Positions 36,780 to 48,352 of a stretch of DNA of 64,000 bases are shown piece by piece. How positions within the stretch are numbered: position 1 is the first letter of the stretch; each line of letters starts with the position of its first letter. This stretch comes from Calliopum simillimum. Taxonomy: Eukaryota; Arthropoda; Insecta; Diptera; Lauxaniidae. The notes beneath the pieces are model-generated. The model did not search any database and was not told the origin of the DNA. It saw only the letters and a list, made by a program, of their open reading frames with translations. Location: positions 3,720,001 through 3,784,000 of the forward strand of contig OX638368.1 in assembly GCA_951812925.1 (NCBI GenBank). Reading direction: 5' to 3'. The position numbers were made by a program, and so were the translations under genes.

Positions 36780-39462
36780 TCGAGTACAGAAATCAACTGT
36801 GGCTTCTTTTTGGCATTAATGTGGATGATCATTTTACTGCAATATTTGCAACAATGGTGTAAATTTACCAAAAAATAGAGTTGTAATCAACGCTTGTACA
36901 TAAATTCTAAATAATATTCAAAGTTTGAGTTCAGCGTGTGCTGACCAATTTCAGCTGTCTAAATGACTTTTCAATATTGAACGTTCAACGTTTCAACACC
37001 AACCGACTCCACATGTCTCACCCGCTACTCTGACTTTTGTTGCCAAATGCATCAGCTACTCACTTGGTCCACTGATATTTTTTGTTATTAAATTTTCATA
37101 GCAGTTTTTTTATGGCTTCACATTTCTTTCTTTTGCTCCATACAATACATTTTGGCCTGAACAAGATTTTGAGCCTCCATGTTGGCATGATGCCAACTAA
37201 AGTTGTTGGTTTTTTCATTACTTTTTTTTTTTTGCTTCAATTCTGCTGCTGGTGCTGCTACTGTAGTAGACCATGCAATTTTACACCAATGAACACCAAT
37301 GAACAACGATGAACACTCAAAACTATATAACACTCACATACACTCGAGCACACATAGACAAATACAAATACAAATAAATGGAAAAAAATTACATATTGCA
37401 AAAAAAAAACCATGCACCAGAGTGTAGTCAACAAGAAAACGGCTCGGCTTGCAACGCAGAGGATGCGGGTGCAAATAAAAAGAAAATAATCCTTGAAATG
37501 TTGTTATACCGTAAGCGCCTAGAGACTCTTCGGGCTGTTTTTTCTTTTTTGTATTCTGTTGATGCTGGATATATACTTTTTTTTTTTTTGCAATTGTTGT
37601 TGTTGTTCTATTGTATTTGCTTAACTGCCGCATGCAAGTTACAACGTTGAATTGTAACTGTAGTGCAACATTTGTCGAAGGTGGTCGGTGGCAATGCATC
37701 TACTACTTGGGAATATGTATGGGGAAAGTAGCGCGATGTGAGAAAAGAAACCTAATTTTGTGTTATGACGATAAAAATCATATGTGTTAGCACAAGCGTC
37801 ATTTGAATGGCAAAAATAAATCCCCAGTGTTGAAGTATTGGCAGTAAATTTGCTGCGCAGTTTCAATAAAAACATTTATGTAGGTATTCACGACTCAGTT
37901 TATGTTTAAAAATAGCTATTAAGTCGTTTTTAAGATTTTTGGAAAAAACTTAAAAACTTTTTCCCAGAAAAATTTCTCAAAGGACAAGCCGTGGCAAACT
38001 TGGAATTGATCTTGAGCGCATTAAGTCTTGGTTTCGGTTTTGGTCTTGGTCATACTTTGCTTGGGTATTGATCTTCAACTTAGAAGAATAAATATTATTG
38101 AAAAAGTTGTTAAAGGGCGCACAATGGTCTGGAAGAGAGAGCACTAGCCAGTCATAAATCTGAAAATTTGTGTGTCCTAAATAATACGTATAATGGGGGT
38201 TATCGTGAATAAATATTCCCGGGGAATTATCTCAGATTGCATGCATTCTCAATTGCAGCTTAAGAAAATTCCCCGAGAATCTCGATTCACGATAGCACGC
38301 AAGAGGTAATATCACTTCTACCGAACTTAATGAATTCAGAAAGTGTCAGAAATCCAAATCCAAAAATCTCTTCAAAAATGTTAGAGCTTAAATAAAAGTA
38401 TCTTAAAAACCATTTTTTTTTACCGCTTGAAACTTATTGTGAGTCTTATGTGGTCTATTTGCTGAAGATTTGCGTATTTAGGTATAAGTTTTCATAAATA
38501 GTAAAAGAAAAAATCCAGATCTTCAGAAAAAATCCCAAATTTTATTTCTGAAATTTTCGTATATTGCACTCTGTGGATTACAACTAAAAAGTTGCATAAA
38601 ATTGCAATAGTTCGATCTACTGAGTGTTTCATATAAGGTTCTCTCAAGATCCAGTGCTTTTATAAGCCATCCCGTTTACACTGAATTTTGGAGCACAATA
38701 AGATTTTCTTCAACGACTTTACGGTATCTTTTTAAGGCTCCAGTTTCGTAAAACTAATAAAAGCCAAAATATTTGAGGCACAGCCATAAAGTTCGATATC
38801 TGTGGTAAAATTGGAAGCATATATCCTTTTGTTAAAAATGGGCGTGAGCGGATCAAGGACATGTCCATCTCCCATAGGGGAACTGATGCTATTGTGGTAT
38901 AGCTAATGTTTAGGTGGAATTTGAAAGAGAACCGTTAGATCAATTTCAGCCAAATTTGTTTGTGCTAACCATTGGCTACAGAATGTATGTATTTCAATAA
39001 AATGTGTGCAATTTCATTAAAAAAAGTTATTGAGCAAAATCTGAAAAAAGTCAAAAAAGCTGTTTTCAAAAAGTTGGGAAGTAATTTGGTATATATGGTG
39101 GCACATTGTGGTATATATAATGATCAGTACTTGTAAGGTGGGCTGGTAAGGTGGTACATATAAGTAGGGTAATGTAGTATACTTAACCATACAACAAAAT
39201 GTAATGTTTGAAAGGTATGAAATAAGTTCATAATAACATTTAAATTGGTTATCAAACTCATAGTTTTTATAAAAAATAATCAGTAATCAAATAATGTTAA
39301 GAATATAAAAAAATGTTCATATACCACATTAGCGAACCCCGACTATACCACACTGGCCAATTTTTAGAAATAACAAAATTCTAAAAATAAAATGGGAAAC
39401 TTTGTGAATTTACACAGTTAAATACTTATTTCCCAATACTTAGCACTAACCTTTATTCAATA
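36780..39462. other. Intron-like sequence with one small MITE (38200-38296)
   Basis: The overlapping frames of 70-121 codons at 37080-37880 on both strands are shadows of each other and lack motifs. 38790-39400 is part of an older repeat with ATACCACA motifs, into which the Mos1-like mariner inserted. Confidence 0.45.
38200..38296. mobile_element. ~97-bp hairpin MITE
   Basis: TATCGTGAATAAATATTCCCGGGGAATT on the left pairs with AATTCCCCGAGAATCTCGATTCACGATA on the right. The arms are about 32 bp with a few mismatches around a short loop. No coding content. Confidence 0.65.
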
Positions 39463-39464
39463 TA

Positions 39465-40751
39465 TTGGGTGTACAACTTAAAAACCGGAATTTTTTAGCG
39501 AAATTTGATGCTTTATTGTGGAAAAATGTTACAATATATTTTATTCAAAGTATTGTCCATTTGAAGCTACAACATTTCCCCATCTTTCAGGCAATTTATG
39601 AATTCCATCCCAAAAAAATTGCGCCGGCTTGGCGGTCAAAAATGAATCTATCCAATTTCGGATGCCTTGCTCTGATGTGAAGCGTATTCTGGTGAGGGCA
39701 TTTTGCATCGAGCGAAATAAATGAAAGTCAGACGGAGCAAGGTCCGGACTATAAGGCGGGTGAGCCAAAACTTCCCATCCACTATTTTCCAAATAGCTTT
39801 TCACGGGTCTTGCAACATGCGGTCGAGCGTTGTCATGATGAAAAATTATTGCTTCGTGTCTGGTCGCATTTTCCGGGCGTTTTTTGATGATGGCAGGCTT
39901 CAAACGTATTAATTGTGTTCGGTACAGGTCACCTGTGATTGTCTGGCCCGATTTCAACAACTCATAATATAACGGCCCCTTCTGATCCCACCAAATACAC
40001 AGCATAACCTTGGCGCCATGGATATTTGGCTTCGAGGTTGATTTGGCTGGTTGGCCGGGTTTCACGTATGACTTTTTGCGCTTGGGATTGTCATAATGGA
40101 TCCATTTTTCATCCCCAGTCACAATCCGATGCAAAAATGATTTGTTTTTATGGCGCTCAAGCAGCATTTCAGACATACAGAAGCGCCGTTCAACGTCTCT
40201 CGGCTTCAACTCATAGGGGACCCAATTACCTTTCTTCTGAATGTATCCGGCGGCTTTCAAACGTTTCGAAATGGCTTGCTGAGTCACTCCCAACGATTTG
40301 GCAAGCTCGTCTTGTGTTTGACACGAATCCTCATCGAGTAGCTTCTCTAATTCTTCGTCTTCAAACTTTTCAGGCTGTCCTGGGCGTTCTTTGTCTTTGA
40401 TGTCAAAATCGGGACTTTTGAAGCGTTTAAACCATTCAAAACACTGTGTTTTTCCTAAAGCATCGTCGCCATAAACTTCTACAAGCAAACTATGACTTAC
40501 CGCAGCAGTTTTCTTTGCAAAAAATTGACCCAACAGAACCTCCCGAAAATGCTGTCTTTTTCTCCAATTTTCGAAGTTATTCATAGTGAAAAATAATAAT
40601 GATGCACACAAGATAAAATTGTTTTGTTGACTGATTTTGACAGCTGTCAAATGTACCTTCAAAATGACATATATATAAAGTTCGAGCTTTCACGATATTT
40701 GTTAGTACGGACATCCACCGTCAAATTCCGGTTTTTAAGTTGTACACCCAA
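39465..40751 (-). mobile_element. Complete Mos1-like mariner transposon
   Basis: A 1.29-kb element bounded by inverted repeats of about 28 bp that appear identical between the ends. They start TTGGGTGTACAACTTAAAAA and continue CCGGAATTT. TA dinucleotides flank it at 39463-39464 and 40752-40753. Perfect ends plus an open transposase frame point to a recent insertion. It lies inside an older repeat whose halves are still visible near 38872 and 40980, and it is antisense to the LDLa exon. Confidence 0.94.
39541..40584 (-). CDS. Mariner transposase, DD34D, mauritiana (Mos1)-like
   Basis: Transposase of the enclosing mariner. I start at the methionine of MNNFENWRKRQHF (347 residues), the usual mariner length. 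The frame stays open for 26 codons upstream, but that part lies in the untranslated leader. An N-terminal paired-type HTH region (about residues 1-110) includes the LDEDSCQTQDELAKSLGVTQ stretch. The linker motif is WVPYEL, a variant of the family WVPHEL. Catalytic aspartates lie in TGDEKW (residue 158), HHDNARPH (251) and APSDFHLF (286), with 34 residues between the last two. The SFLHRIVTGDEKW, KRKKSY and HKLPERW blocks closely resemble Mos1. The frame ends at a TAA only about 75 bp inside the left end. The gene looks complete and might be functional. Confidence 0.94.
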   Translation of the reverse strand: MNNFENWRKRQHFREVLLGQFFAKKTAAVSHSLLVEVYGDDALGKTQCFEWFKRFKSPDFDIKDKERPGQPEKFEDEELEKLLDEDSCQTQDELAKSLGVTQQAISKRLKAAGYIQKKGNWVPYELKPRDVERRFCMSEMLLERHKNKSFLHRIVTGDEKWIHYDNPKRKKSYVKPGQPAKSTSKPNIHGAKVMLCIWWDQKGPLYYELLKSGQTITGDLYRTQLIRLKPAIIKKRPENATRHEAIIFHHDNARPHVARPVKSYLENSGWEVLAHPPYSPDLAPSDFHLFRSMQNALTRIRFTSEQGIRNWIDSFLTAKPAQFFWDGIHKLPERWGNVVASNGQYFE

Positions 40752-42054
40752 TAAATAAAATTTCACTTAAAAGCAACTTTTTCTTTACAAAATTTTTTTG
40801 CCAAAAATCCGGAAAAGAAATCAACCACACGCGACTTAAGTTTCGTTCAACTGACACCGGAAAAATTTTGTTTGCTGCATGACAGCAACACATCCCTGGT
40901 TTTTCATGTTTTCTGATAGTGACGTTCGCAGGTTCTTTCCCAAATCGGAGATATGCGACCGTACCACATTGAAAAACAATACCACAATAGCATCAGTTCT
41001 CCTATAGTCTTAAATTTGAAACTGACATGCATAACTATGTGAATATTTCAAGTGCAATAATAACATTTGATATCTAAGATATATGTAAAAGCATCTAGTT
41101 ATTAGTTGAAAATGGGCGTGAGCGTATCAACTTCCATATAGTCCGAAATAGTCCGCCTTTTTGTTTGCGAAAAATTTTATCCAAAATTTGGAATCAGCGA
41201 GCTCAACAACTCTTGTCCGCCATTTTGGGTCCGTTATTTTGGTATCAGCGACCTCCAACTCCCCTCTAGCCACATAATCATTATGTGAGGGTATTGCCCT
41301 TTTTTATTAAAAAAAAAAGTGTTCTAGATTTGGAATCAGCGATCCCAAAAACATAAAAGCTGATATTTTTTTTTAATTAAAAACGACCATGATTAATGTC
41401 CGGCTAGAATCGTATTCTAGACCACTGTAGAGCGCACAGTGGTATGGCTTCTTCAAGTGTCTTAAGCTCATTTTTCGATGAAAAAGTCTAACTTTTTAGA
41501 AAAAGTATTTGCGGCTTATTCCTAGTGAAACATTTTTGTATAAGAGTGCATCATCAGATTTTTAAAATTTAGTGGTCGAAAAATTGAAGTTGAGTTTTAA
41601 AGATGCTTTTAAGTTCGAATTCTTTATCTACGAGTATTTTGAATTAAGTACCTTTTCGTTGCAGTTCTCTTACTATTTTTTGGGCATATAACGCCTAAAC
41701 TTTTTGAATAGTTTTTCTTCACCCAATTTGATTAGCGTATTACCTCTTTGATAAGATCATCCTGCTATCGCAGAATGTTTATCCAAAATAAGTTTGTTAA
41801 GCTGCAATACAAACGCCAAATTATGCGGTCATATGTTGTGTTGCCCACACTTAACAAAATTGTTTCGTATGACTACAAAGTTATTTGATTATCGCATAAC
41901 ATTAGAAAATAAGTAACTTTTGCGCACACGAAAGGGTGGCTTTTAAAAACTAATTTCCAAGATATAAAAGCAATTGAGTAATTCATAGAAATTGAGTTGA
42001 ATAGGCGTATTCAAAACACATCTCAGTTAATCAGTAAAGTAAAACACTAATAAA

Positions 42055-42574
42055 GTCACGATCAGAGTGCGCGTTTTGGGCAAAATTGTGCTTAAAGCAA
42101 AGCGTGGCGAATTCAAGTTGCGTATAGCAAACAATGTGAGCCCTTCGAGCAAAGAATGCGAATGTGAAATAAAAACAAAATGTAACAAATACATAAAATG
42201 ATGCAAAAATAGCTATTGATCGATATTTGATCAATTTATTTTTTTTCCTGTTCTAATTCGACGAAAAATGAAAAACAAAACATGGCTGCGCTTTGATCAA
42301 AGCACTACAAAACAATAACAAGCTGCTACGTATAACTGAAAGTGCCAGACACGCCTTGTTTTTTTTTTTTGCATTTCTATGCATATTTTCTTCTATTTAC
42401 CTCAGTCTTATCTATTCTAACATTTTCCTGTTATAATTTAACGGGAAGCACACAAAAAAATGCAAAATAAAGCGTTTGCGCTGCTGAAAAACACTTCCAA
42501 AGCGCCATAATGCTACAACTCTAGCATCGCAGCATCTGCGACAACTTTGCTCAAACCGCTCACTCTGATCGCGA
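42055..42574. repeat. Inverted repeat pair about 520 bp apart
   Basis: GTCACGATCAGAGTGCGCGTTTTGGGCAAAATTGT at 42055-42090 matches the reverse complement of 42541-42574 with about five changes. The motif CCTGTT-TAATT--ACG also recurs as a direct repeat at 42249 and 42427. It may be the ends of a small element. The tRNA-like relic starts just beyond. Confidence 0.5.
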
Positions 42575-42585
42575 CCTAAGCATCT

Positions 42586-42680
42586 GACGTACAAGTAGCT
42601 CATTATTTCAGTTGCTTAGAGCATCGCTTAGTATTGCGAGAGTCGTGAGTTTGGTCCCGCGGGAACACTAGATTTTTTTA
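42586..42680 (+). ncRNA. tRNA-derived SINE or tRNA pseudogene
   Basis: GTAGCTCA...CAGTTGCTTAGAGCATCGC followed by GCGAGAGTCGTGAGTTTGGTCCCGCGG strongly recalls a tRNA (D-arm, then T-arm). It has an insertion after TAGCTCA, and a damaged B box (TTTGGTCCC instead of TTCGAATCC). A T7 run at about 42672, a pol III-type terminator, follows. It is not a functional tRNA. Confidence 0.45.
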
Positions 42681-44082
42681 AAATTTTTCTTTTGTTTTTC
42701 GCTAAAGTTTTATTGTTTTTGATCAATTTTTGCTGTCTGCTTCTGACTTGCTCAAATATAATTTAATTTAACAATTTTTACTTCCGCGGAAGGTCACCCC
42801 AGCATTCAAGACAGACACATATACCTGCATAACTTAAATTTCTATGCAAAATCCTTAAGGATTACATGCTAATAGGATTTGTGAAAGTCGTCTACGAACG
42901 AAATTTGCTTCAATGTGCTTTGTGTACAAAAGGTAGCAGCACTAGGCGTGGCAATACGCCTCAAGTGGAATTTCCGCATAGCAATTTAGCAGCTTTCAGC
43001 AATTCAAACGATTTCGCGTGCGCACTCCAATGCCGCAAAAGCAGCATCTTTAGGGTAAATTTGGCGGATTCAAAAGATTCCTTTAATTTGCATTTGAAAT
43101 TTCGGATACCCCACCACAAAAGCTGCACGGCAGCAGCAGCAGAAGCAACATGAGAGTCATAAAATTTTGTACACATCAGCAAAAGAGTGACAGCAAACGG
43201 GCAAAGAGGAGCGGAAAAAATGGCTATGCTACTCATACGACGATTTCATCCGTTTATCCTTCCTGCAATGTTGCTGCTGTGCTGACACATGTTTGGTTAA
43301 CATGCAGATCCTTTGACATGTCGTTGAACAGAACATTTTTCGTGGTACCTACGTACGGTTGGGTGTATCTTTTTTTCTTCTTCTGTTTTCATTTTCCACT
43401 GCAATAAAATTTTACGATCAACTTTTGATTATTTGACTTTGTTTTTTTTTTGCACTTTTTATTTGTTGTTGTTTTTGTTTTGTTTATTTTTATTTTTTGT
43501 TTATCATACGATTGACAATTGCGTTTTTTTCTTTTGATTTTCTTTTGCATTACAAACATAAAATAAAAATCGATTTTTTATTTTTCCTTTTTATGTTGCG
43601 AAAAATCATCTCATAAGAAAGAATACGGCACACACTCATGCGTTGTCGTCGTCGTCGTCGACGTCTACGCTTTGTGTTTCGTCCTTAATTTAAATAGAGT
43701 TAGTGTATGCGTGCATGTGTTTGTGTATGTGTGTGCTAAGACTAAGACATAAAAGAGCTATTGGTTTTTTTTTCACTTTTGCTTCATAGAATGATACCCC
43801 TGACAGCGTTTTTCGAAATTAAGCTGCTTCATGCATCATATAGGATTTTATTGCGCTCTTCCTTTTGAAGTTGTTTCGGAACTTCAGTTTATTCAATCAA
43901 AATTCTAATGACTTCGATTAATAAGTAGGTTCATTTGAAAGCAATATCCTTAAAGGAAGCTTTGAATTGCTTAAATTTTTTTTTATTTTTTTGTTCGTTT
44001 ATTTCATCACTGAAAATTCTTTAAATTCTTAAAAATCTGCCGCAGTTGATATTTCACTTGCGGCACAGTAGTATATTTTTTT
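42681..44082. other. Intron-like sequence, nothing identified
   Basis: Contains GTCGTCGTCGTCGACGTC near 43645 and T-rich runs. The frames at 42866-43407 overlap on both strands and show no family resemblance. Confidence 0.45.
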
Positions 44083-44545
44083 TTTTTTCAAAAATGGACC
44101 CAAAACGATCACTAAGAGGGGTCGGGGACTCCTCTGGTCATGTCCAAAATGTATTTTCGACCTTTCTCCATCGTTTGGTACAATCAAGTTTTTTTTACAA
44201 AAATGAGCCCAAAACTTTAGAGGGGTCGGGGACTCCTCTGGTCATGTCCAAAATGTATTTCTACCTTTCCCCATCGTTTGGTGCAATAAAGTTTTCTTAC
44301 AAAATTGGCTCAAAACGGTCACTTATAGGGGTCGGGGACTCCTCTGGTCATGTCCAAAATGTATTTCGACCTTTTCCCATCGATTGGTGCAATAATATTT
44401 TTTTACTAAAATGAGCCCAAAATGGTCACTTAGAGAGGTCGGGGACACCCCTGGTTGTATCCAAAATATATTTTCGACCTTTCCGCATCGCTTGAAGCAA
44501 TAAAATTTTTTGTACAAGAATGGGCTCAAAACGGTCACATTTTAT
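44083..44545 (+). repeat. ~106-bp tandem repeat, about 4.4 copies
   Basis: The core GGTCGGGGACTCCTCTGGTC followed by ATGTCCAAAATGTATTT recurs at 44121, 44225, 44331 and 44438 (spacings 104, 106, 107). Each is preceded by ATGAGCCCAAAACGGTCACTTAGA-like text and followed by CGACCTTTCCCCATCG. A chance frame of 122 codons crosses it. Its middle changes frame between units, so it is not a repeat protein. Confidence 0.88.
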
Positions 44546-44630
44546 TTCCCAGCTCTACAAAAAAGCATGTAATTTCTTCTACGTACGTATGTACATCAGT
44601 CACTGGATCTTTTTTCAAGGCATTTTTTTT

Positions 44631-45178
44631 ACTCTGAGGGGTATATTAACTTTGTCTTTACAGAGAAGGAGGCGTGGCAGATATAGAAAAGTTGTATATA
44701 CTGGATCAGCGTCATCTACTGAGTCAATATAGCCATGTCCGTTTGTCTGGCTGGGAAAATTAAGCAAGTTAATTCAATGAAATTTGCTACACTGCCTCCG
44801 TCGTCAAAGTTAGCTGCTGGGATTGAAAATGAGCGAAATCGATCAACGGACACGCCTACCGCCCATATGAAAAATATATTCAAAATGCAACTTTAGGAGT
44901 ATTTTTTACGACAATTCAAAAAAAAAAACACATAAATACTACGAATTATTCTCGCAAGCTCTGAGCAAAAGCTTCAAAACGCTATACGGAAAGCGATTTT
45001 TTGAGATAATCGAACTAAATTTTACACAGACTCTAAGAGCTATAAATGTAAGCTCTGAACAAAAACTGAGTGAAATCAGACGAGTGGGCGTGGCACCTCC
45101 TATACAAGCAAAATGTTCAAAATACTGCAGTGTAGGGTATTTAATGTTTGGCCAGGCCAAAGGTTACACCCTTACTAG
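44631..45178 (+). mobile_element. Helitron-like repeat family, copy 5 (internally shortened)
   Basis: Starts near GAGGGGTATATTAACTTTGTC and ends with an intact TTTGGCCAGGCCAAA hairpin, then CACCCTTACTAG and TTTT. Only about 550 bp remain, with one or two internal units. Confidence 0.72.
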
Positions 45179-46111
45179 TTTTCTATTAACATATTCATAG
45201 TCCAAAATCATGAAATAGAAATCTGAATCAAGTCCTTTTTTTATGGAACAAACCGAGAATATTGGAGTTAACTTTGTTTCAACATTTTTGCATACACTGC
45301 GCTGCAAGCACTTACATTCACACACACCTTTTTTATTAAACAAATTATGATAATATTGTTGTATAGAACACAGTTTTGAAAATGTTCTTTGAAATATTCG
45401 AAAAAATTTAATTTTTACTTCAGTTTTTCACTTCTACGTAAAATTCAATCAAGGCCGCACATTTTGATTTCAATAAATCCCCAAAAGGATAAGCCAAAAA
45501 GTTGCCTCAACACTTGTCAACGAAAAATCATTAACTGCTGACATCTGTCAAATTGTGTGCACAACAATTTATGACAGCTTTTGCAATAGGACTGGCAAAG
45601 TAGCACACAATTTGCTGTTGCTCGATATATAAATATTGTATTGCAAATAGAAATTCATGTTGCAATGTTTCATATTCAGGCACTTGGGAGCATGCACTTC
45701 ATGCTGCTGTCTATTGCATTATGAAAGAGCGTATAATTTAATTTTTTTTTTGTCAAAATGTATGCAAAAGTGAAAAAAGCAACCAACAGTCAGCAATATC
45801 AAAGTGAATTATAAAAGAAGAGCGGAATTTTATTTGCATTTTATAGATTTGAATTCAATGGAAAAAAAGGCCAAGTTTTCATATCAATAGTTGCTTTTGG
45901 ATTATGGAGTGTAGAAAGCATTTTGAAAAGCAAAAGTTTTATTCCAAAGGAGAGAAAATGTTCTAAATGAATTGCAACTATCGAGTGCCATTTTGTGCCA
46001 TGGCTTCCACTTCTTTCCAATAATTTCTCATATCTTAAATTTTCTACGGCTACGAACTTTTGCCAAATACTTTTGATCTATCACATTTGCAACTCCCTTT
46101 TTATAACTATA

Positions 46112-46249
46112 AATCATTGCTTATGGATGGAGTTAGCTTCATTCTTGTAGTCTTGGATGCATTGATTTTAAAGTCGACCTTTTTTCCGCGTTTTGCAGAC
46201 ATCATCTTTTAGTCTTTTTTCGGCTTACTCAAAGCTTTATCTATGAATC
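46112..46249 (-). pseudogene. Short decayed fragment related to the RTE-like LINE
   Basis: The + strand stretch AGTTAGCTTCATTC...GTAGTCTTGGATGCATTGATTTT...GTCGACC matches the LINE at about 24855-24915 with substitutions. After an internal deletion, CGGCTTACTCAAAGCTTTATCTA matches the part near 25045. It encodes nothing continuous. It is a second, older relic of the same or a very close family in the same orientation. Confidence 0.6.
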
Positions 46250-47096
46250 AAAATGTGGAAATATTGTTTTTTTTTTTTTCAAAACTACTATTTTCTGTTG
46301 CTGTGACTCAAGTATTTTCAAGTTGTTGGATGCTCTCTAACGTCTGTCTTTTTTTATTAAGCCAATTTATGTTTGTTAATGTTTGTTTTTGTCAACTGGA
46401 AAAAATTCTTTAAAAGACATGAGACAAAACCAAGATAAAAAAACACTCTTTTTCTCTATCTCTTTACGTTAGTTTATCTCTCTTAAAAAAAAATACACGA
46501 AATTAGTGCAAATATTTGCTTTGATATGGTTTATACGGTTTTACGGTTTAACTTGACGAAAACGAAAATGTGTTGGTGCAGGATGTGAGGGGAATGCACA
46601 GGGTGTTTGTCGTTAGTTGATGAAAATGTGTAATGCGCTGCTACTCGTGGAAAGCTTTTGAAAACTTTAACAGATAGTGCTATACATAGATAAAGATAGA
46701 CAGATTGCGATAAATATTTTGTACAGACAATGGTGGGATGAGAATGGGTTAAGAAAATATATCACTGTTTACCACAATGTTAAGACAACAAAAAGCACTT
46801 AATGCTTTGTTCAGAAACGCTTTTTTGTTCAATTTAATCTTAAATTTGTAAGCGTAAATAGAGATTTTAAAATGGAAAGTTGTTATTGTTATTTAAAATA
46901 CAACACTTTGTCTGACTGCACTCAAATGTCAAACGTAAAGCTACAAAAAGAGTTATTGATAAACATGAGAAATGGCTCGGATATGAATTTTTAGAAAAGT
47001 TCTTCTTTTTGTTGTATGCTGGTGTCTTAAAACCTTATTCAACCATTTCAGAACTTTCCGATATTCCAAGAATTTTTTCAATTTTTATTTTTTACT

Positions 47097-48142
47097 AGCT
47101 GTTTTACCCGGCGTTGTACGGGTTTTAATAAAACGCCAGATTGCACAAAAAAGCTAAAAAACGAAAACTTTTTTTTTTTTAAAAACAATGTGCCACAAAC
47201 AGATGCTCCGATATATTTATTTTATCGGTAAAGTTCCAAAAGTATCGCAAAAATATTAAAATATACATTGGAGAAATCGGTAAGAGTTCAAGTTTATGGA
47301 AGAACGTCCAAAATATCGGTAAATGTCCAAAAGTATTGAAATACACCGAAGAAATCGGTAAAAGCCCAAATGTATCGAAAAACATCTAAAATATCGGCCG
47401 AAGTCTAAAAGTATAGAAGGACATCTAAAGTATAGGTAAATGTCCAAATATAACGAAAAACATCCAAAACATTGGGAAAAGTCCAAAAGTTTCGAAAAAT
47501 ATTGAAAACTATCTAAAATAACGGTAAAGGTCCAAAAATGTCGGAAAACATCCTAAAATCGGTAAAAGTCCAAAAGTATTGGAAAACATCGAAGAAATAA
47601 TAATAATAATACTTAATTGTTATTATTATAAAAAGTGGCATGTTAAAGACTAAGTTCTTCTATGCGAACGATTCAAATCAATAAATTCTATATACAAAAA
47701 AATCAGTAAAAATCCAAATATAGCGAAAAACATCCAACATATCGAAAAAAGTCAAAAAGAATTGAAAAATATTGAAAAACATGTAAAACGTTATAGGTCC
47801 AAAAATATTGAAAATATTGAGTTGGCATCACTGATGAAATCACTCTCATTTTTGCTCTCATCAACAACACAACATCAAGAAGAAAAGACAACAACAACAG
47901 CAATAACGACTGAAATGCAAACGATCATTTTTATGCAAGCATTGAATTTTTTTTTTTCAACAACTTCATACTAAAAAAAAAAATGGTGTATCTTATAAAA
48001 ACCAAAAAAATTAGTATACAATCCTGTTCCTTATTACACGTAGAACGTTTAAAAAAAAAATTATTAAAATCGGTTCGCTATATTTTGCACCAAATCGTTA
48101 CATAGGGTTTTCATGTAAGCAATGTTATATAAATAGTATAGA
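47097..48142 (+). mobile_element. Candidate ~1.05-kb interspersed element containing minisatellite array 3
   Basis: The left boundary ACTAGCTGTTTTACCCGGCG followed by TTGTACGGG, and the right part AAAATCGGTTCGCTA...TTACATAGGGTTTTCATG...TATAAATAGTATAGAT, resemble terminal sequences common to interspersed repeats of many insects. I recall the motifs but cannot name the family. The minisatellite would be internal to it. Ends and target duplication are not verified. Confidence 0.35.
47205..47830 (-). repeat. 39-bp minisatellite, array 3 (longest)
   Basis: Units of AAGTATCGAAAAACATCTAAAATATCGGTAAAAGTCC type, interrupted by a (AAT)n stretch near 47600-47650. The minus-strand frames here (with 13-residue periods such as YFRCFSILLDFYR) are by-products of the 39-bp period. 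Confidence 0.8.
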
Positions 48143-48164
48143 TTTTTCAACAATTCAACTTTTT

Positions 48165-48352
48165 TTTATTTTTCATACTTATCATTCTTTATCTTCATAC
48201 TTTATACCTTTTGCTTCATATTTAATTCTTCATTCATAATTTATTTTTCTTCATACTTTATATTAAACTTTTCATACTTCATTCATGATTCTTGACATTT
48301 CATAAATCATTCTTTATACTTTATAATTTTTATTTTATACTTTATACATTTG
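48165..48352 (+). repeat. Degenerate TTCATACTTTATA repeat
   Basis: Recurring TTCATACTTTATA, TTCATACTTCATTCAT and TTATACTTTATA over about 190 bp. Simple AT-rich array without coding signal. Confidence 0.6.

Noticed and set aside
37334..37699. 121-codon minus-strand frame
   Set aside because: It overlaps frames on the other strand, is low complexity (lysine and cysteine runs) and has no recognisable motif or splice context.
44046..44414. 122-codon frame with repeated VGDSSGHVQNVF
   Set aside because: It is produced by the 106-bp tandem repeat. Spacing differences shift the frame between units, so the repeat peptide is not maintained.
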